A stretch of 64,000 nucleotides of DNA from Boseongicola sp. (GTDB lineage Bacteria; Pseudomonadota; Alphaproteobacteria; Rhodobacterales; Rhodobacteraceae). The stretch lies in contig CP046179.1 in the NCBI GenBank assembly GCA_014075275.1, positions 2,303,932 to 2,367,931 of the forward strand, given 5' to 3'. Shown here in pieces: positions 19,270 to 28,046 of the stretch; position 1 is the stretch's first letter, and every line of letters begins with the position of its first letter. The notes under the pieces were generated by a model that was given only the letters and a program-made list of their open reading frames with translations, did no database searches and was not told the origin of the DNA. The translations under genes and the position numbers were made by a program.

Positions 19270-20220
19270 ATGACGAAACCCAAGTTGACACTTTATCTTG
19301 CTGCGCCGCGCGGGTTTTGCGCAGGCGTTGATCGCGCCATCAAAATCGTTGAGCTGGCGTTGGATAAATGCGGTGCGCCAGTTTTTGTCCGCCACGAGAT
19401 TGTGCACAACAAATTCGTGGTGGATGAGCTTCGTTCAAAAGGGGCAGTTTTTGTTGAGGAGTTGGACGAGTGCCCCGGCGATAGACCGGTGATTTTTTCC
19501 GCGCATGGCGTCCCTAAGGCAGTACCAGCAGAAGCAGAGCGCCGCGAGATGGTCTACGTAGATGCCACATGTCCTCTGGTTTCAAAGGTGCATATCGAGG
19601 CTGAACGTCACCATAGCAACGGTTTACAAATGGTCATGATTGGTCACGCTGGCCATCCAGAAACCATGGGAACGATGGGGCAATTGCCGAAAGGTGAAGT
19701 CTTGCTGGTTGAAACGGTCGCGGATGTTGCCAAACTTGAACCGCGCAATCCCGACCAGTTAGCCTTTATCACGCAAACAACGCTGAGTGTTGACGACACC
19801 GCCGAGGTTGTGGAAGCCCTTAAGAGGCGGTTCCCAAACATCGTCGGCCCTCACAAAGAAGACATTTGTTACGCAACAACCAACCGCCAGGAAGCTGTAA
19901 AAGCTGTCGCCCCGAAGATTGACGCCCTTTTGGTGATCGGAGCGCCGAATTCGTCAAACTCAAAGCGGCTGGTCGAAGTCGGTCGGGCTGCTGGTTGCGG
20001 CTATGCGCAATTGGTTCAGCGCGCCACCGAAATTGATTGGCGTGCGTTGCGAGGCGCGAAATCCATTGGATTGACAGCGGGTGCAAGTGCTCCGGAAATA
20101 CTAGTGGACGAGGTCATTGCGGCGATCAGCCGAGAATTTGAAGTTACAATCGAATTGGTGGAAACAGCCGTAGAACGGGTTGAGTTCAAAGTTCCACGGG
20201 TTCTTCGGGAAGCGGTGTGA
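19270..20220 (+). CDS. ispH: 4-hydroxy-3-methylbut-2-enyl diphosphate reductase
   Basis: 316 residues, last step of the MEP pathway, giving IPP and DMAPP. The three cysteine motifs that hold the iron-sulfur cluster are seen: [21 protein letters not shown] and [10 protein letters not shown]. The catalytic Glu/His region [11 protein letters not shown] is also intact. It complements dxs and ispA elsewhere in the window. It leads a four-gene plus-strand run with a GST, rnhA and a TRIC channel. Confidence 0.97.
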   Translation: MTKPKLTLYLAAPRGFCAGVDRAIKIVELALDKCGAPVFVRHEIVHNKFVVDELRSKGAVFVEELDECPGDRPVIFSAHGVPKAVPAEAERREMVYVDATCPLVSKVHIEAERHHSNGLQMVMIGHAGHPETMGTMGQLPKGEVLLVETVADVAKLEPRNPDQLAFITQTTLSVDDTAEVVEALKRRFPNIVGPHKEDICYATTNRQEAVKAVAPKIDALLVIGAPNSSNSKRLVEVGRAAGCGYAQLVQRATEIDWRALRGAKSIGLTAGASAPEILVDEVIAAISREFEVTIELVETAVERVEFKVPRVLREAV

Positions 20221-20268
20221 GAGAGAGTAACAAGCGTTAGCTGTTCTACCGCTTTTGAGGAGTTCAAA

Positions 20269-20889
20269 ATGACTTTGACACTTTATTCCATGCCATCCTC
20301 GGGCAACAGTTATAAAGTTCGGCTTCTACTTTCATTGATGGGCAAGACATTTCGGCACATCGGGCTGGAGTATGAGACGCCAGAAATCGAGGCCGCCCAC
20401 AGAAACCGGGTATTGCCGTTAGGGAAAATGCCTGTTCTTGAACTACCAGACGGCAACAAGATCTCCGAGTCCAATGCGATTTTGTGGTATCTGGCTGAAG
20501 GTTCCGCCTGGATTCCAGAAGACCCAGTTGCGCGCGCAGAGATGCTGGGTTGGATGTTCTTTGAGCAAAATCGCCACGAAACCGTGATTGCCGTAAGAGC
20601 GGCGCTCCGAAAATATAGGAGCCGCGCACATTTGGCGACAACCGAAAGAATGGCAGAATTGCTGGAAGCAGGTCATTCGGTTCTGCAAATCATGGATGAT
20701 CGCCTAAAAACTCACGACTATCTCGCCGGTGAACGCATCTCGATTGCGGACATCTCGCTATACGCCTACACGCATACAGCACACGAACATGGCGGATTTG
20801 ACATGGAACAGTTTGAAGCCATTCGAAGCTGGCTGGAGAGAATTTCAAGCTTGAATGGTTATGTTGCTCTAAACGAGCTTCCTTCGTGA
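20269..20889 (+). CDS. glutathione S-transferase family protein
   Basis: 206 residues with a thioredoxin-like N-terminal domain ([22 protein letters not shown]; the Ser near residue 10-13 is the likely activating residue; [16 protein letters not shown] is the glutathione-binding cis-Pro/ESNAI motif) and an alpha-helical C-terminal domain ([22 protein letters not shown]). Substrate unknown. Its stop overlaps the GTG start of rnhA. Confidence 0.88.
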   Translation: MTLTLYSMPSSGNSYKVRLLLSLMGKTFRHIGLEYETPEIEAAHRNRVLPLGKMPVLELPDGNKISESNAILWYLAEGSAWIPEDPVARAEMLGWMFFEQNRHETVIAVRAALRKYRSRAHLATTERMAELLEAGHSVLQIMDDRLKTHDYLAGERISIADISLYAYTHTAHEHGGFDMEQFEAIRSWLERISSLNGYVALNELPS

Positions 20890-21350
20890 CCAAGCTGTTT
20901 GCGTTCACCGATGGCGCATGCTCGGGCAACCCCGGTTCCGGTGGTTGGGGCGTGGTGCTTCAGGCACGATCAAACGACACAGTTCTCAAAGAGCGCGGGT
21001 TAAGTGGCGGCGAAGTCATGACAACCAACAACCGCATGGAACTGTTGGCCGCCATCAATGCATTAGAAGCGCTGGAGCGCGACAGCGAAATTACAGTTGT
21101 CACTGATTCCACCTATGTCAAAAATGGCGTGACCACTTGGATTCACAGCTGGAAAAAGAATGGCTGGCGCACTTCGGCGAAGAAACCTGTGAAGAACGAT
21201 GATCTATGGAAGCGATTGGATAAAGCTCAATTGCGGCACGATGTAACGTGGGAATGGGTTAAGGGACATGCTGGCCACCCGGAAAACGAAAAAGCTGACG
21301 AATTGGCGCGCGCAGGGATGGAGCCGTTTAAACCGGATTCTCAAAAATGA
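20886..21350 (+). CDS. rnhA: ribonuclease HI
   Basis: 154 residues. RNase HI removes RNA from RNA-DNA hybrids. The DEDD catalytic residues can be placed: Asp in [12 protein letters not shown], Glu in [10 protein letters not shown], Asp in [10 protein letters not shown] and a late Asp in ENEKADELA, with the basic protrusion [16 protein letters not shown]. It starts with GTG overlapping the preceding stop (GTGA), so translation is coupled. Confidence 0.95.
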   Translation: MTKLFAFTDGACSGNPGSGGWGVVLQARSNDTVLKERGLSGGEVMTTNNRMELLAAINALEALERDSEITVVTDSTYVKNGVTTWIHSWKKNGWRTSAKKPVKNDDLWKRLDKAQLRHDVTWEWVKGHAGHPENEKADELARAGMEPFKPDSQK

Positions 21351-21964
21351 CTGCGGGAGTGTTTCTTGATGCCGCATCAGTCTTCATATTCGCCCTGACC
21401 GGCGCCCTGGCCGCATCACGCGCACAGCTGGACATCGTGGGTTTTTTATTCTTTGCCGCCCTAACAGCAGTCGGAGGCGGTACGGTTAGGGATCTTCTTT
21501 TGGATCGGCACCCTGTATTTTGGATGGACCAGCCCCAGGTTCTGGGGATTGCAGCAATTGCCGCTGTAAGCGTTTTCTTCACAGCGCATTTGGTCGAAAG
21601 CCGAGCGAATTGGCTAACCTGGTTAGATGCTGTCGCATTATCAATCGCGGTTCCGGCCGGATTGGCAGCGGCAGTTGCGAGTGGTCAAACGGGCATCATT
21701 GCCCCGATTATGGGAGTGTTAACCGGCACATTGGGTGGGTTAATGCGCGACGTCGTCGCCAACGAAGTGCCAATGGTTTTAAGGCGCGGTGAGCTTTATG
21801 TGACAGCTGCATTTCTGGGCGCAGTTGCGGGCTGGTTTGCTGGAACATTTGGTGACGCGTTGTTAGCGGCGCTTGTTGCCGCGGTTGTGACGTTTTCATT
21901 GCGAGCAGGATCATTGATATTCGGGTGGAAGTTGCCGGTCTATCGCTCACGCCCGCCCCGGTGA
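21347..21964 (+). CDS. TRIC/UPF0126 family channel protein
   Basis: 205 residues, seven predicted membrane helices made of two UPF0126 repeats, each with a Gly-rich segment: [20 protein letters not shown] and [21 protein letters not shown]. Prokaryotic homologues form trimeric monovalent-cation channels. It overlaps rnhA by 4 nt (ATGA), placing it at the end of the ispH run. Confidence 0.9.
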   Translation: MTAGVFLDAASVFIFALTGALAASRAQLDIVGFLFFAALTAVGGGTVRDLLLDRHPVFWMDQPQVLGIAAIAAVSVFFTAHLVESRANWLTWLDAVALSIAVPAGLAAAVASGQTGIIAPIMGVLTGTLGGLMRDVVANEVPMVLRRGELYVTAAFLGAVAGWFAGTFGDALLAALVAAVVTFSLRAGSLIFGWKLPVYRSRPPR

Positions 21965-22022
21965 GGCAGGTCGAAGTCTCAATATGAGACTTCGTTACAA
22001 AATTCGGGTCGAATTTTGGGCG

Positions 22023-22280
22023 TCACTTTCGATTGCGACGCTTTCGTGCCATCGCCTCTGTTGGAATGAGTATCAGTGCCCCAGCTGCCCCAACGATAGC
22101 ATTCAAACCATGGCTGCCGAACGAAAGACCAAACATAACGCGCACCATAAAAAACAAAATGACTCCGCCAAGCGCGATGATGATGGCCTGCAGATAGCCG
22201 TGGTGAGTGAGGTCCCATTTTTCGGCAAGGTAGGCCGTTAGCCCTCCTACAACCAGGGACCCCCAGAACGCAAAAAACAT
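22023..22280 (-). CDS. small membrane protein, GlsB/YeaQ-like
   Basis: 85 residues, three membrane helices (about 1-18, 30-47, 55-72) and a basic tail. The SHGLNAIVGAAGALILI segment resembles the closing helix of the transglycosylase-associated/GlsB-YeaQ family. The start at 22280 is chosen because GGAAGG lies at the right distance; an ATG two codons earlier would be too close to it. Convergent with the TRIC gene. Function unknown. Confidence 0.6.
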   Translation of the reverse strand: MFFAFWGSLVVGGLTAYLAEKWDLTHHGYLQAIIIALGGVILFFMVRVMFGLSFGSHGLNAIVGAAGALILIPTEAMARKRRNRK

Positions 22281-22305
22281 CGCCATTTCCTTCCAACATA
22301 ATCAA

Positions 22306-22336
22306 TCCGGGGCGCTGCCCCGGACCCCGGAGTATT
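22306..22336. repeat. GC-rich palindrome with GGAGTATT tail
   Basis: A perfect 8-bp inverted repeat TCCGGGGC / GCCCCGGA with a three-base loop, then CCCCGGAGTATTG. It sits between fmt and the GlsB-like gene, and could terminate fmt. The tail resembles the GGGAGTATTT of the other dispersed repeats in this window, so it may be a family member. Confidence 0.6.
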
Positions 22337-22365
22337 GTCACCAGAATGAAGTAATGGGCAAAGCG

Positions 22366-23265
22366 CTATTCCAGAATATCAGGAAGTGTGATGCCGCGCA
22401 GCAATTCTTGGGCTTCCATCGGGCGCTTACCCGACCGCTGGGCTTCAAGCACTTCAATCGCACCCTCGCCGCAAGCGATTTGAAAGTTCCCCATGTGCGC
22501 GCCCGGTTCACCACTGCCTCTAACGGTGCGCGAGCGGAGCAATTTTACACGTTCATCGGCGATCGTACACCAAGCGCCGGGAAACGGACTGAGTGCGCGA
22601 ATTTGCCGATCAATAACTGCCGCCGCACGTGACCAATCAATGCGCGCCTCAGACTTGTCGATCTTGACAGCGTAAGTCACAGCATCTTCTGATTGATCAA
22701 CAGCTTTAATATTTTCAATACCTTCAAGCGCTTTAGCAACCAAACCCGCGCCCATTTCCGCCAATCGATCATGCAGGTCACCGGTCGTCTCGGTTTCACC
22801 TATGTTGGTTTCCTCGGTCAGAAGCACCGGGCCAGTATCGAGACCAATATCCATATGCATAATCGAAATACCCGTCTTTTGATCGCCAGCCATGACGGCA
22901 CGGTGAATTGGTGCCGCGCCGCGCCAGCGCGGTAAGAGGGACGCGTGAATATTCAGGCAACCGAATTTGGGGGCGGCAAGCACGGGAGCAGGAAGGATCA
23001 GCCCATATGCGACCACAACAGCCGCGTCGGCATTAAGGTCCGCGATGGCGCCCTCTTCTTTGGGCTCCTTTAAAGAAGCAGGACACCGAACTTCTAACCC
23101 TAACTGATCTGCGCGATTATGAACTGGCGAGCGCCGTTCCTTTTTACCGCGACCTGCTGGGCGAGGTGGCTGGGTATAAACAGCGGCAACTTCGTGACCA
23201 GCTTCCACCAACGCATCAAGCGCGGGCACTGAAAAGGCCGGGGTTCCCATAAATATCAATCTCAT
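22366..23265 (-). CDS. fmt: methionyl-tRNA formyltransferase
   Basis: 299 residues. It formylates initiator Met-tRNA. The 10-formyl-THF site is clear: [28 protein letters not shown], with the catalytic Asn-His-Asp set (NIHASLLP; later MDIGLDTG). The C-terminal domain (from about residue 205) begins near [22 protein letters not shown]. It overlaps the upstream deformylase-like gene by 4 nt. Confidence 0.97.
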   Translation of the reverse strand: MRLIFMGTPAFSVPALDALVEAGHEVAAVYTQPPRPAGRGKKERRSPVHNRADQLGLEVRCPASLKEPKEEGAIADLNADAAVVVAYGLILPAPVLAAPKFGCLNIHASLLPRWRGAAPIHRAVMAGDQKTGISIMHMDIGLDTGPVLLTEETNIGETETTGDLHDRLAEMGAGLVAKALEGIENIKAVDQSEDAVTYAVKIDKSEARIDWSRAAAVIDRQIRALSPFPGAWCTIADERVKLLRSRTVRGSGEPGAHMGNFQIACGEGAIEVLEAQRSGKRPMEAQELLRGITLPDILE

Positions 23266-23759
23266 CGACTTGGCTTTCCTGCCTTCTTCAAGAGCATCTG
23301 ACGTTTGGTTCGGCTGAGCCTGTCAAAAAACATCTGCCCGTTCAGATGGTCAATCTGATGTTGAACTGAAGTCGCCCACAGATCTTGGAACCGTTCTGTA
23401 ACCCGTAACCCTTCATGGTTGGTGAAGGAGACCAGAACATTATCCGGTCTGTGGACGACAGCAGAGACACCCGGTAGATTTGGCGATGCTTCCGGCCATA
23501 CATGTTCTGTTTCAGACCGCTCGATGATCTCGGGGTTCGCCAGCAAAATCGATCGACCACGCTCGTCGGAACAGTCTACCACCGCGAGTCGTTGCATTAC
23601 ACCGATTTGGGGCGCGGCAAGCCCATAGCCCGGCATCGCATTCATGATATGGACCATCTCTTTCCAGATCAGTCGGATTTCGTCTGTGACCGATTCAACC
23701 GGCGATGCAGGCGTTCGCAGTCTTTTGTCAGGCCATTGAAGAATTGGCCTTGGCTTCAT
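23262..23759 (-). CDS. peptide deformylase-like protein lacking catalytic residues
   Basis: 165 residues with the deformylase fold: motif I GYGLAAPQ (44-51) is intact, but motif II, normally EGCLS, reads EASPN (90-94), so the metal-binding Cys is a Ser, and motif III, normally HEXDH, reads HQIDH (134-138), so the catalytic Glu is a Gln. It is therefore unlikely to deformylate. It overlaps fmt and the next deformylase gene by 4 nt each. The frame is intact and the ends are normal, which argues for a kept, non-enzymatic role, for example binding formyl-Met or a partner deformylase; this is inference. Confidence 0.85.
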   Translation of the reverse strand: MKPRPILQWPDKRLRTPASPVESVTDEIRLIWKEMVHIMNAMPGYGLAAPQIGVMQRLAVVDCSDERGRSILLANPEIIERSETEHVWPEASPNLPGVSAVVHRPDNVLVSFTNHEGLRVTERFQDLWATSVQHQIDHLNGQMFFDRLSRTKRQMLLKKAGKPSR

Positions 23760-24250
23760 GAATGGTAAGTCTGTTCAAGTTTGGCGCGTGCGTCGTCTGA
23801 AAGAAGATCAAATATGACGCGCCCTTCAAGGTGATCGCATTCATGTTGTGCGCAAACAGCCTCTGCTCCGGTCAGTCGTTGAATGGTGATACTGGCATCT
23901 GGCACGGTCCAACGCATTGTAACTTCTTTTGAGCGCTCAACTTCGGCCTCGATACCTGGAATACTCAGACACGCTTCCGTACCCGTTGCGACGTCATCTG
24001 ACCGGCCGATGATCTCGGGATTGATCATAACTGTGGCGTTGCGGTTTCCAGACAGCTTCCACCCGCAATCCATAACAAACATCCGCAAAGGTTTACCGAT
24101 CTGGGGTGCAGCCAGGCCGCGCCCGCCCGAGTCATACATGGTGTCCAACAGGTCGTGAGCAAGCGAAAGGATGTCTTCGTTGATCTCGTCGATCTTTTTG
24201 CAATCCTTCTTAAGAACGTCGTCTGGCCAAAGTGTAATTGGATGGATCAT
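23756..24250 (-). CDS. def: peptide deformylase (second paralogue)
   Basis: 164 residues. Motif I is GRGLAAPQ (43-50), motif II EACLS with Cys94, motif III HECDH (136-140) with the catalytic Glu137. All metal and catalytic residues are present, so activity is expected, although motif II has Ala in place of the usual Gly. Middle gene of the overlapping def-def-def-fmt operon. It may be specialised compared with its neighbour. Confidence 0.9.
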   Translation of the reverse strand: MIHPITLWPDDVLKKDCKKIDEINEDILSLAHDLLDTMYDSGGRGLAAPQIGKPLRMFVMDCGWKLSGNRNATVMINPEIIGRSDDVATGTEACLSIPGIEAEVERSKEVTMRWTVPDASITIQRLTGAEAVCAQHECDHLEGRVIFDLLSDDARAKLEQTYHS

Positions 24251-24777
24251 GCTCGCGCCTTCTCCCGCTTCAGCTTCACCATCTTGCGAGTGATCATTTG
24301 GCGTTTGAGGGGCCTCAGATAGTCAATAAATAGTTTCCCGTTCAGGTGGTCGATTTCATGCTGCACACAGGTGGCCCACAAACCATCGAATTTTTCGGAT
24401 TGCGACGCGCCCTCAAGATCCGTCCAGCTTACTTCGACCTCAGCTGGGCGAACAACTTCAGCGTATTGCTCGGGGATCGACAGGCACCCCTCTTCGTACG
24501 AAGCGATGTCGTCGGACGACCAAGTAACTTCCGGATTAATTAGAACCATCGGTCGTGGTGCTTCGTTTTCTTCTTTCACACAGTCCATAACAAGCAGTCG
24601 CTTCCCAATCCCAAGCTGTGGAGCCGCCAATCCAATGCCTGGAGCATCGTACATTGTCTCCAACATGTCGTCGGCCAAACGGCGCAACCCGTCATCAATA
24701 CCAACGACGGGTGCGGCCTTGGATTTTAGCCGCGGATCAGGATGCAAAAGGATCGTTCTAAGTGCCATGACGCTCAT
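24247..24777 (-). CDS. def: peptide deformylase (canonical)
   Basis: 176 residues with complete motifs: GIGLAAPQ (47-54), EGCLS (96-100, Cys98) and HEIDH (140-144, Glu141). It removes the N-formyl group from new proteins. First gene of the operon, so probably the housekeeping copy. Start is ambiguous between 24777 and an in-frame ATG at 24768; the second gives the commoner MALRTILLHPDPRL N-terminus. Divergent from the patB-like gene. Confidence 0.95.
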   Translation of the reverse strand: MSVMALRTILLHPDPRLKSKAAPVVGIDDGLRRLADDMLETMYDAPGIGLAAPQLGIGKRLLVMDCVKEENEAPRPMVLINPEVTWSSDDIASYEEGCLSIPEQYAEVVRPAEVEVSWTDLEGASQSEKFDGLWATCVQHEIDHLNGKLFIDYLRPLKRQMITRKMVKLKREKARA

Positions 24778-24870
24778 CTAAGCGATGCAGCTTTCCCCGG
24801 CAAGATCCTGCCCTTGCAGGTTTGTCAGGAAATAGTAGGGTCACGACGACCCAAATTCACGGACATCGCC

Positions 24871-26046
24871 ATGGAATTCGACTTCGACACTCCGTTGCCT
24901 CTTCGAGGAGCGCACACTTCTAAATATGACGGCATAGCGAAGTCATTCGGTGTCGATGATCCCGATATTATTCCTATGTGGGTTGCGGATATGGACTTTG
25001 CAGCGGCCCCGGTCATTCGCGAAGCATTACAAAAAGAGATCGACCGAGGCTATTTCGGATACTTTTCCAATCCTGCACCCATGAATGCTGCTGTCGCCGC
25101 TTGGATGCAGTCGCGTCACGGGTGGAACATCGATCCCAATTGGGTTCGTTACACGCACGGAGTTGTAAACGGTTTCGCAGACGTTCTGGCGGCGTTCTCG
25201 GAAGTTGGTGATGGCGTGATTGTGTTTTCACCAGTTTATCACGCCTTTTATCGTCAGGCCAAGGCGATGGGCCGCGAGATTGTCGAAAGTCCGCTATCGG
25301 TAGTTGATGGCAAATTCGAGATGGACCTAGAAGGGTTGGCTGCGGCTCTGAAAGGCCATGAGAAAATTCTGACTCTTTGCACGCCGCACAATCCGGGCGG
25401 TAGGATCTGGACTGCGGAAGAACTGGCCCGTGTTTCCGCCTTTTGCAAAGCGCACGATCTGTTTCTAATTTCAGATGAGATTCATATGGATCTTACATTT
25501 CCTGGCGCGAAATTCATTCCAACAGCGGTCGCTGCTCCGGATTGCTTCGACCGACTGGCAGTTCTTACGGCTACACAAAAGGGTTTCAATATTGCCGGAG
25601 GTGAGACTGGCATTGCAATTCTTCCTGATGACGCCAGACGCAAGATTTTCGATCAGGTCCTGGTGGACCGCGAAGCCTCGCCCAATCGGTTTGGTATGGT
25701 GATGTTGGAAGCCGCATTCTCAGAAGGCCAAGGTTGGATAGATGCCGCTCAAGAGTATATCGCAGAAAACTTTCGGATTTTCGCCGAGCGCATGAACCAA
25801 CTTCCCGGAATTTCGGTTATGGACATGCAATCGACCTATCTGACCTGGGTTGATTTCACAGGAACCGGAATGGAGGATAGTGAGATCAAACGGCGCATTT
25901 TGCACGACGCCAAGATTGCCGCTAGTCCCGGCACGCAATTCGGGTCCGGTGGCGTAGGGCATATGCGATTCAACGTCGCCTTACCCAGAGCAACTCTGAT
26001 CACAGCGATCGAACGACTCGAGACCGCCTTCGGTGACTTGCAGTAA
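24871..26046 (+). CDS. PatB/MalY-type PLP-dependent C-S lyase/aminotransferase
   Basis: 391 residues, fold type I. Landmarks: IIPMWVADMDFAAAPVI, CTPHNPGGRIWTAEEL (substrate-facing Asn-Pro-Gly), LISDEIHMDL and the PLP-lysine region TATQKGFNIAG, ending FGSGGVGHMRFNVALP. MalY/PatB proteins act mostly as cystathionine beta-lyases. The ATG at 24871 is taken because an upstream frame would extend 43 codons across the def promoter and is not conserved-looking. Confidence 0.88.
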   Translation: MEFDFDTPLPLRGAHTSKYDGIAKSFGVDDPDIIPMWVADMDFAAAPVIREALQKEIDRGYFGYFSNPAPMNAAVAAWMQSRHGWNIDPNWVRYTHGVVNGFADVLAAFSEVGDGVIVFSPVYHAFYRQAKAMGREIVESPLSVVDGKFEMDLEGLAAALKGHEKILTLCTPHNPGGRIWTAEELARVSAFCKAHDLFLISDEIHMDLTFPGAKFIPTAVAAPDCFDRLAVLTATQKGFNIAGGETGIAILPDDARRKIFDQVLVDREASPNRFGMVMLEAAFSEGQGWIDAAQEYIAENFRIFAERMNQLPGISVMDMQSTYLTWVDFTGTGMEDSEIKRRILHDAKIAASPGTQFGSGGVGHMRFNVALPRATLITAIERLETAFGDLQ

Positions 26047-26055
26047 CAATGCCGG

Positions 26056-26331
26056 TTAATCGTCGTTGATATCGCGATCCCAGACTTTGACCTGACCTTC
26101 CCGCACACCAACCAATCGACGGATGCCGATCCAAGCAACCAAAGACAATGCCGCAAAGACCAGAAGTGTGAGAGGAAGCGAAGTCGAAATTCCTGGCACG
26201 CCAGCCAGCAATGCCAATCCAACGCCCGCCGCACCGATGGCGAAGCCCAGGAAAATCTGCGCGGGCGCGATAACTTCGAGCGTGGCTAAGGCGATCGCAC
26301 CGACAATCCATATCCACCACAAGCCCCACAT
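26056..26331 (-). CDS. NfeD-like short membrane protein
   Basis: 91 residues, three membrane helices (2-22, 26-44, 51-70) and a short polar tail with VRRLVG-like Arg cluster. This is the short NfeD type usually encoded with SPFH/stomatin proteins, and here its ATG overlaps the stop of such a gene by one base. It is thought to help form SPFH membrane microdomains. Confidence 0.82.
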   Translation of the reverse strand: MWGLWWIWIVGAIALATLEVIAPAQIFLGFAIGAAGVGLALLAGVPGISTSLPLTLLVFAALSLVAWIGIRRLVGVREGQVKVWDRDINDD

Positions 26332-27227
26332 CAGGCTTTACCGCGCAGCATCTTGAACGCATCGCCGAAGGCTTCCAGAGCATTGGCGGGCACAACAATG
26401 GTGTTGCTGGATGGGCTTGCGCCCAATGCATTCAGAGATTCCACTTGCTTTAGTGCCACCTGATATTGCGCAGCCTCGAGACCATTTTCCTGAATGGCCC
26501 GTGCTACCACGCCCGTCGCATAGGCCTCGGCATCAGCCTGGACGCGACGCGCCTTTGCAGCCTGCTCGGCTGCGTAAAGTTCAGCGTCGGCGTTTAGCTC
26601 CACAGCACGCCTTTCGCCTTCGGCACGAGTAACTGCGGCACGCCGTTCACGTTCGGCATTAAGCTGTTGGAGCATGGCGTCGCGGGTGGCCTGGTCGAGG
26701 TTAACGTCAAGGATCTCAGCCCGTGTCACCTCAATGCCCCAGTCATCCACAGCGTCTTCCACAAACCCTTTGATTGTCGCAATTAATGTTGCCCTGTTTG
26801 ACTGAACTTCGTCCAACTCCATCTTACCGATCTCAGCACGAACGATACCGGCAACTGTTGTCGCAATGGCCGCGTCTACGTCGCGAATGCGGTAAACCGT
26901 CTTTTCAGGCTCAGTAATCCGGTAAAACACGCTTGTCTCTACCTGAACCAGGACGTTGTCAGCGGTGATTGCGTCTTGACTTGCGTTGGGAAGCTGACGC
27001 TCCAAAATCGATATTTCATGCGCTACGCGATCCAAAAATGGCACTATAAAGTTGATTCCTGGTCCCATGACGGTGCGCAGGCGGCCAAAACGCTCGACAA
27101 CGTGTTTTTCGGATTGCGAGACGATCCGTACGCCCTTGTAAATACAGATAATAACGAATGCGGCGAACAGAATTGTTGCCCACTCGCCGCCGCTTAGTGA
27201 TGATAGAATCATTTCCATTAAATCCAT
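26331..27227 (-). CDS. SPFH/Band 7 (stomatin-like, QmcA) protein
   Basis: 298 residues. One N-terminal membrane helix (about 15-33), then the Band 7 domain: SEKHVVERFGRLRTVMGPGINFIVPFLDRV, DNVLVQVETSVFYRI and RAEIGKMELDEVQSNRATLI, followed by an Ala/Arg/Glu-rich coiled coil (QLNAERERRAAVTRAEGERRAVELNADAELYAAEQ). QmcA-type proteins oligomerise into large cages at the membrane. The ATG at 27227 fits the family; the longer frame adds seven residues. Coupled to NfeD. Confidence 0.93.
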   Translation of the reverse strand: MDLMEMILSSLSGGEWATILFAAFVIICIYKGVRIVSQSEKHVVERFGRLRTVMGPGINFIVPFLDRVAHEISILERQLPNASQDAITADNVLVQVETSVFYRITEPEKTVYRIRDVDAAIATTVAGIVRAEIGKMELDEVQSNRATLIATIKGFVEDAVDDWGIEVTRAEILDVNLDQATRDAMLQQLNAERERRAAVTRAEGERRAVELNADAELYAAEQAAKARRVQADAEAYATGVVARAIQENGLEAAQYQVALKQVESLNALGASPSSNTIVVPANALEAFGDAFKMLRGKA

Positions 27228-27270
27228 GACCTGCCTGTCCCTTCGAAGCAAATATGGCCCTTGGATTGCG

Positions 27271-27546
27271 TTATTTCAATGACTTATGCGGTATGGCAAG
27301 GCAAAGCCGTTGCGGAGATACACCACTGATTTTTGCGATTTCACCGTTGACTTCCGGCTCGAGCTTTATGGTTGTGACGTGCCAACCGAGTGATCCCAGA
27401 TTAGAGAGGTCTCGGTCAGATAGTTTGCGTTGTATGGCATTGGAAAGATCAGCAAAAGCGATGCCATCGAGCCCCTTTTCGTCCAGAACGCCCAATATTG
27501 CCTTTCGGAGGCTTTGAACTTCCAAATCGGGATATTGGTTGTGCAT
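27271..27546 (-). CDS. small hypothetical protein, possible winged helix
   Basis: 91 residues with a helix-rich N-terminal half and a strand-like GWHVTTIKLEPEVNGEIAKI segment, a pattern seen in winged-helix small proteins (it recalls DUF6958). Same strand as the NUDIX gene upstream (37 bp away) and the SPFH gene downstream (43 bp), so probably co-transcribed. No function assigned. Confidence 0.6.
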   Translation of the reverse strand: MHNQYPDLEVQSLRKAILGVLDEKGLDGIAFADLSNAIQRKLSDRDLSNLGSLGWHVTTIKLEPEVNGEIAKISGVSPQRLCLAIPHKSLK

Positions 27547-27583
27547 TGCCCATTAGGGGTTCGGCATTCGGTTTTTAGTTTGT

Positions 27584-27994
27584 TCATCGCTGATACCGTT
27601 TCCGGACAGCAAGATATTTTCGCAATCGGTCTGGCTGGTTTGGCACAGTCCTGGCGGATTCAAGGAACCATGAAATGTCAGCCAACCGCCAACATTGACC
27701 TTCGTCGCCAAACCGGATGCTTTCGAGATCGATGTTTGGTTTCTCTGTTACAAAAAACCAACTTTCGGGCGGATTGTACGCCCACAGAAGGTCATCATGG
27801 GCAAATTGAAGCCCTAGTTCTTCGAAGGTTTCCCGCAATACGCACTCTTGGGGTGTCTCATTTCCCTCTCGACCACCGCCAGGCAAATCCCAGTGGTCGG
27901 GATACGGGATAGTCGGGAAATCATCGCGCAGGATGGTAACAATCTTGTCGCCAACCAGTATGGCGAGTTTTGCCCCGATAAACGCCTCTGTCAC
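27584..27994 (-). CDS. NUDIX hydrolase
   Basis: 136 residues. The NUDIX box is complete: GGREGNE, then RETFEELG, in the pattern G-x5-E-x7-REUXEEXGU. The family cleaves nucleoside-diphosphate-linked compounds; the substrate is not known. It lies 52 bp from the divergent dinB gene, which hints at nucleotide-pool or DNA-damage relevance without proving it. Confidence 0.9.
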   Translation of the reverse strand: MTEAFIGAKLAILVGDKIVTILRDDFPTIPYPDHWDLPGGGREGNETPQECVLRETFEELGLQFAHDDLLWAYNPPESWFFVTEKPNIDLESIRFGDEGQCWRLADISWFLESARTVPNQPDRLRKYLAVRKRYQR

Positions 27995-28046
27995 CGTTGC
28001 TGGTCCTTCGCTATTCTATCATCAACTTAACCCGGATCGACATTTG

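Noticed and set aside
24742-24870. 43-codon extension of the PatB-like protein
   Set aside because: It crosses the start of the divergent deformylase gene and its residues are not typical of the family.
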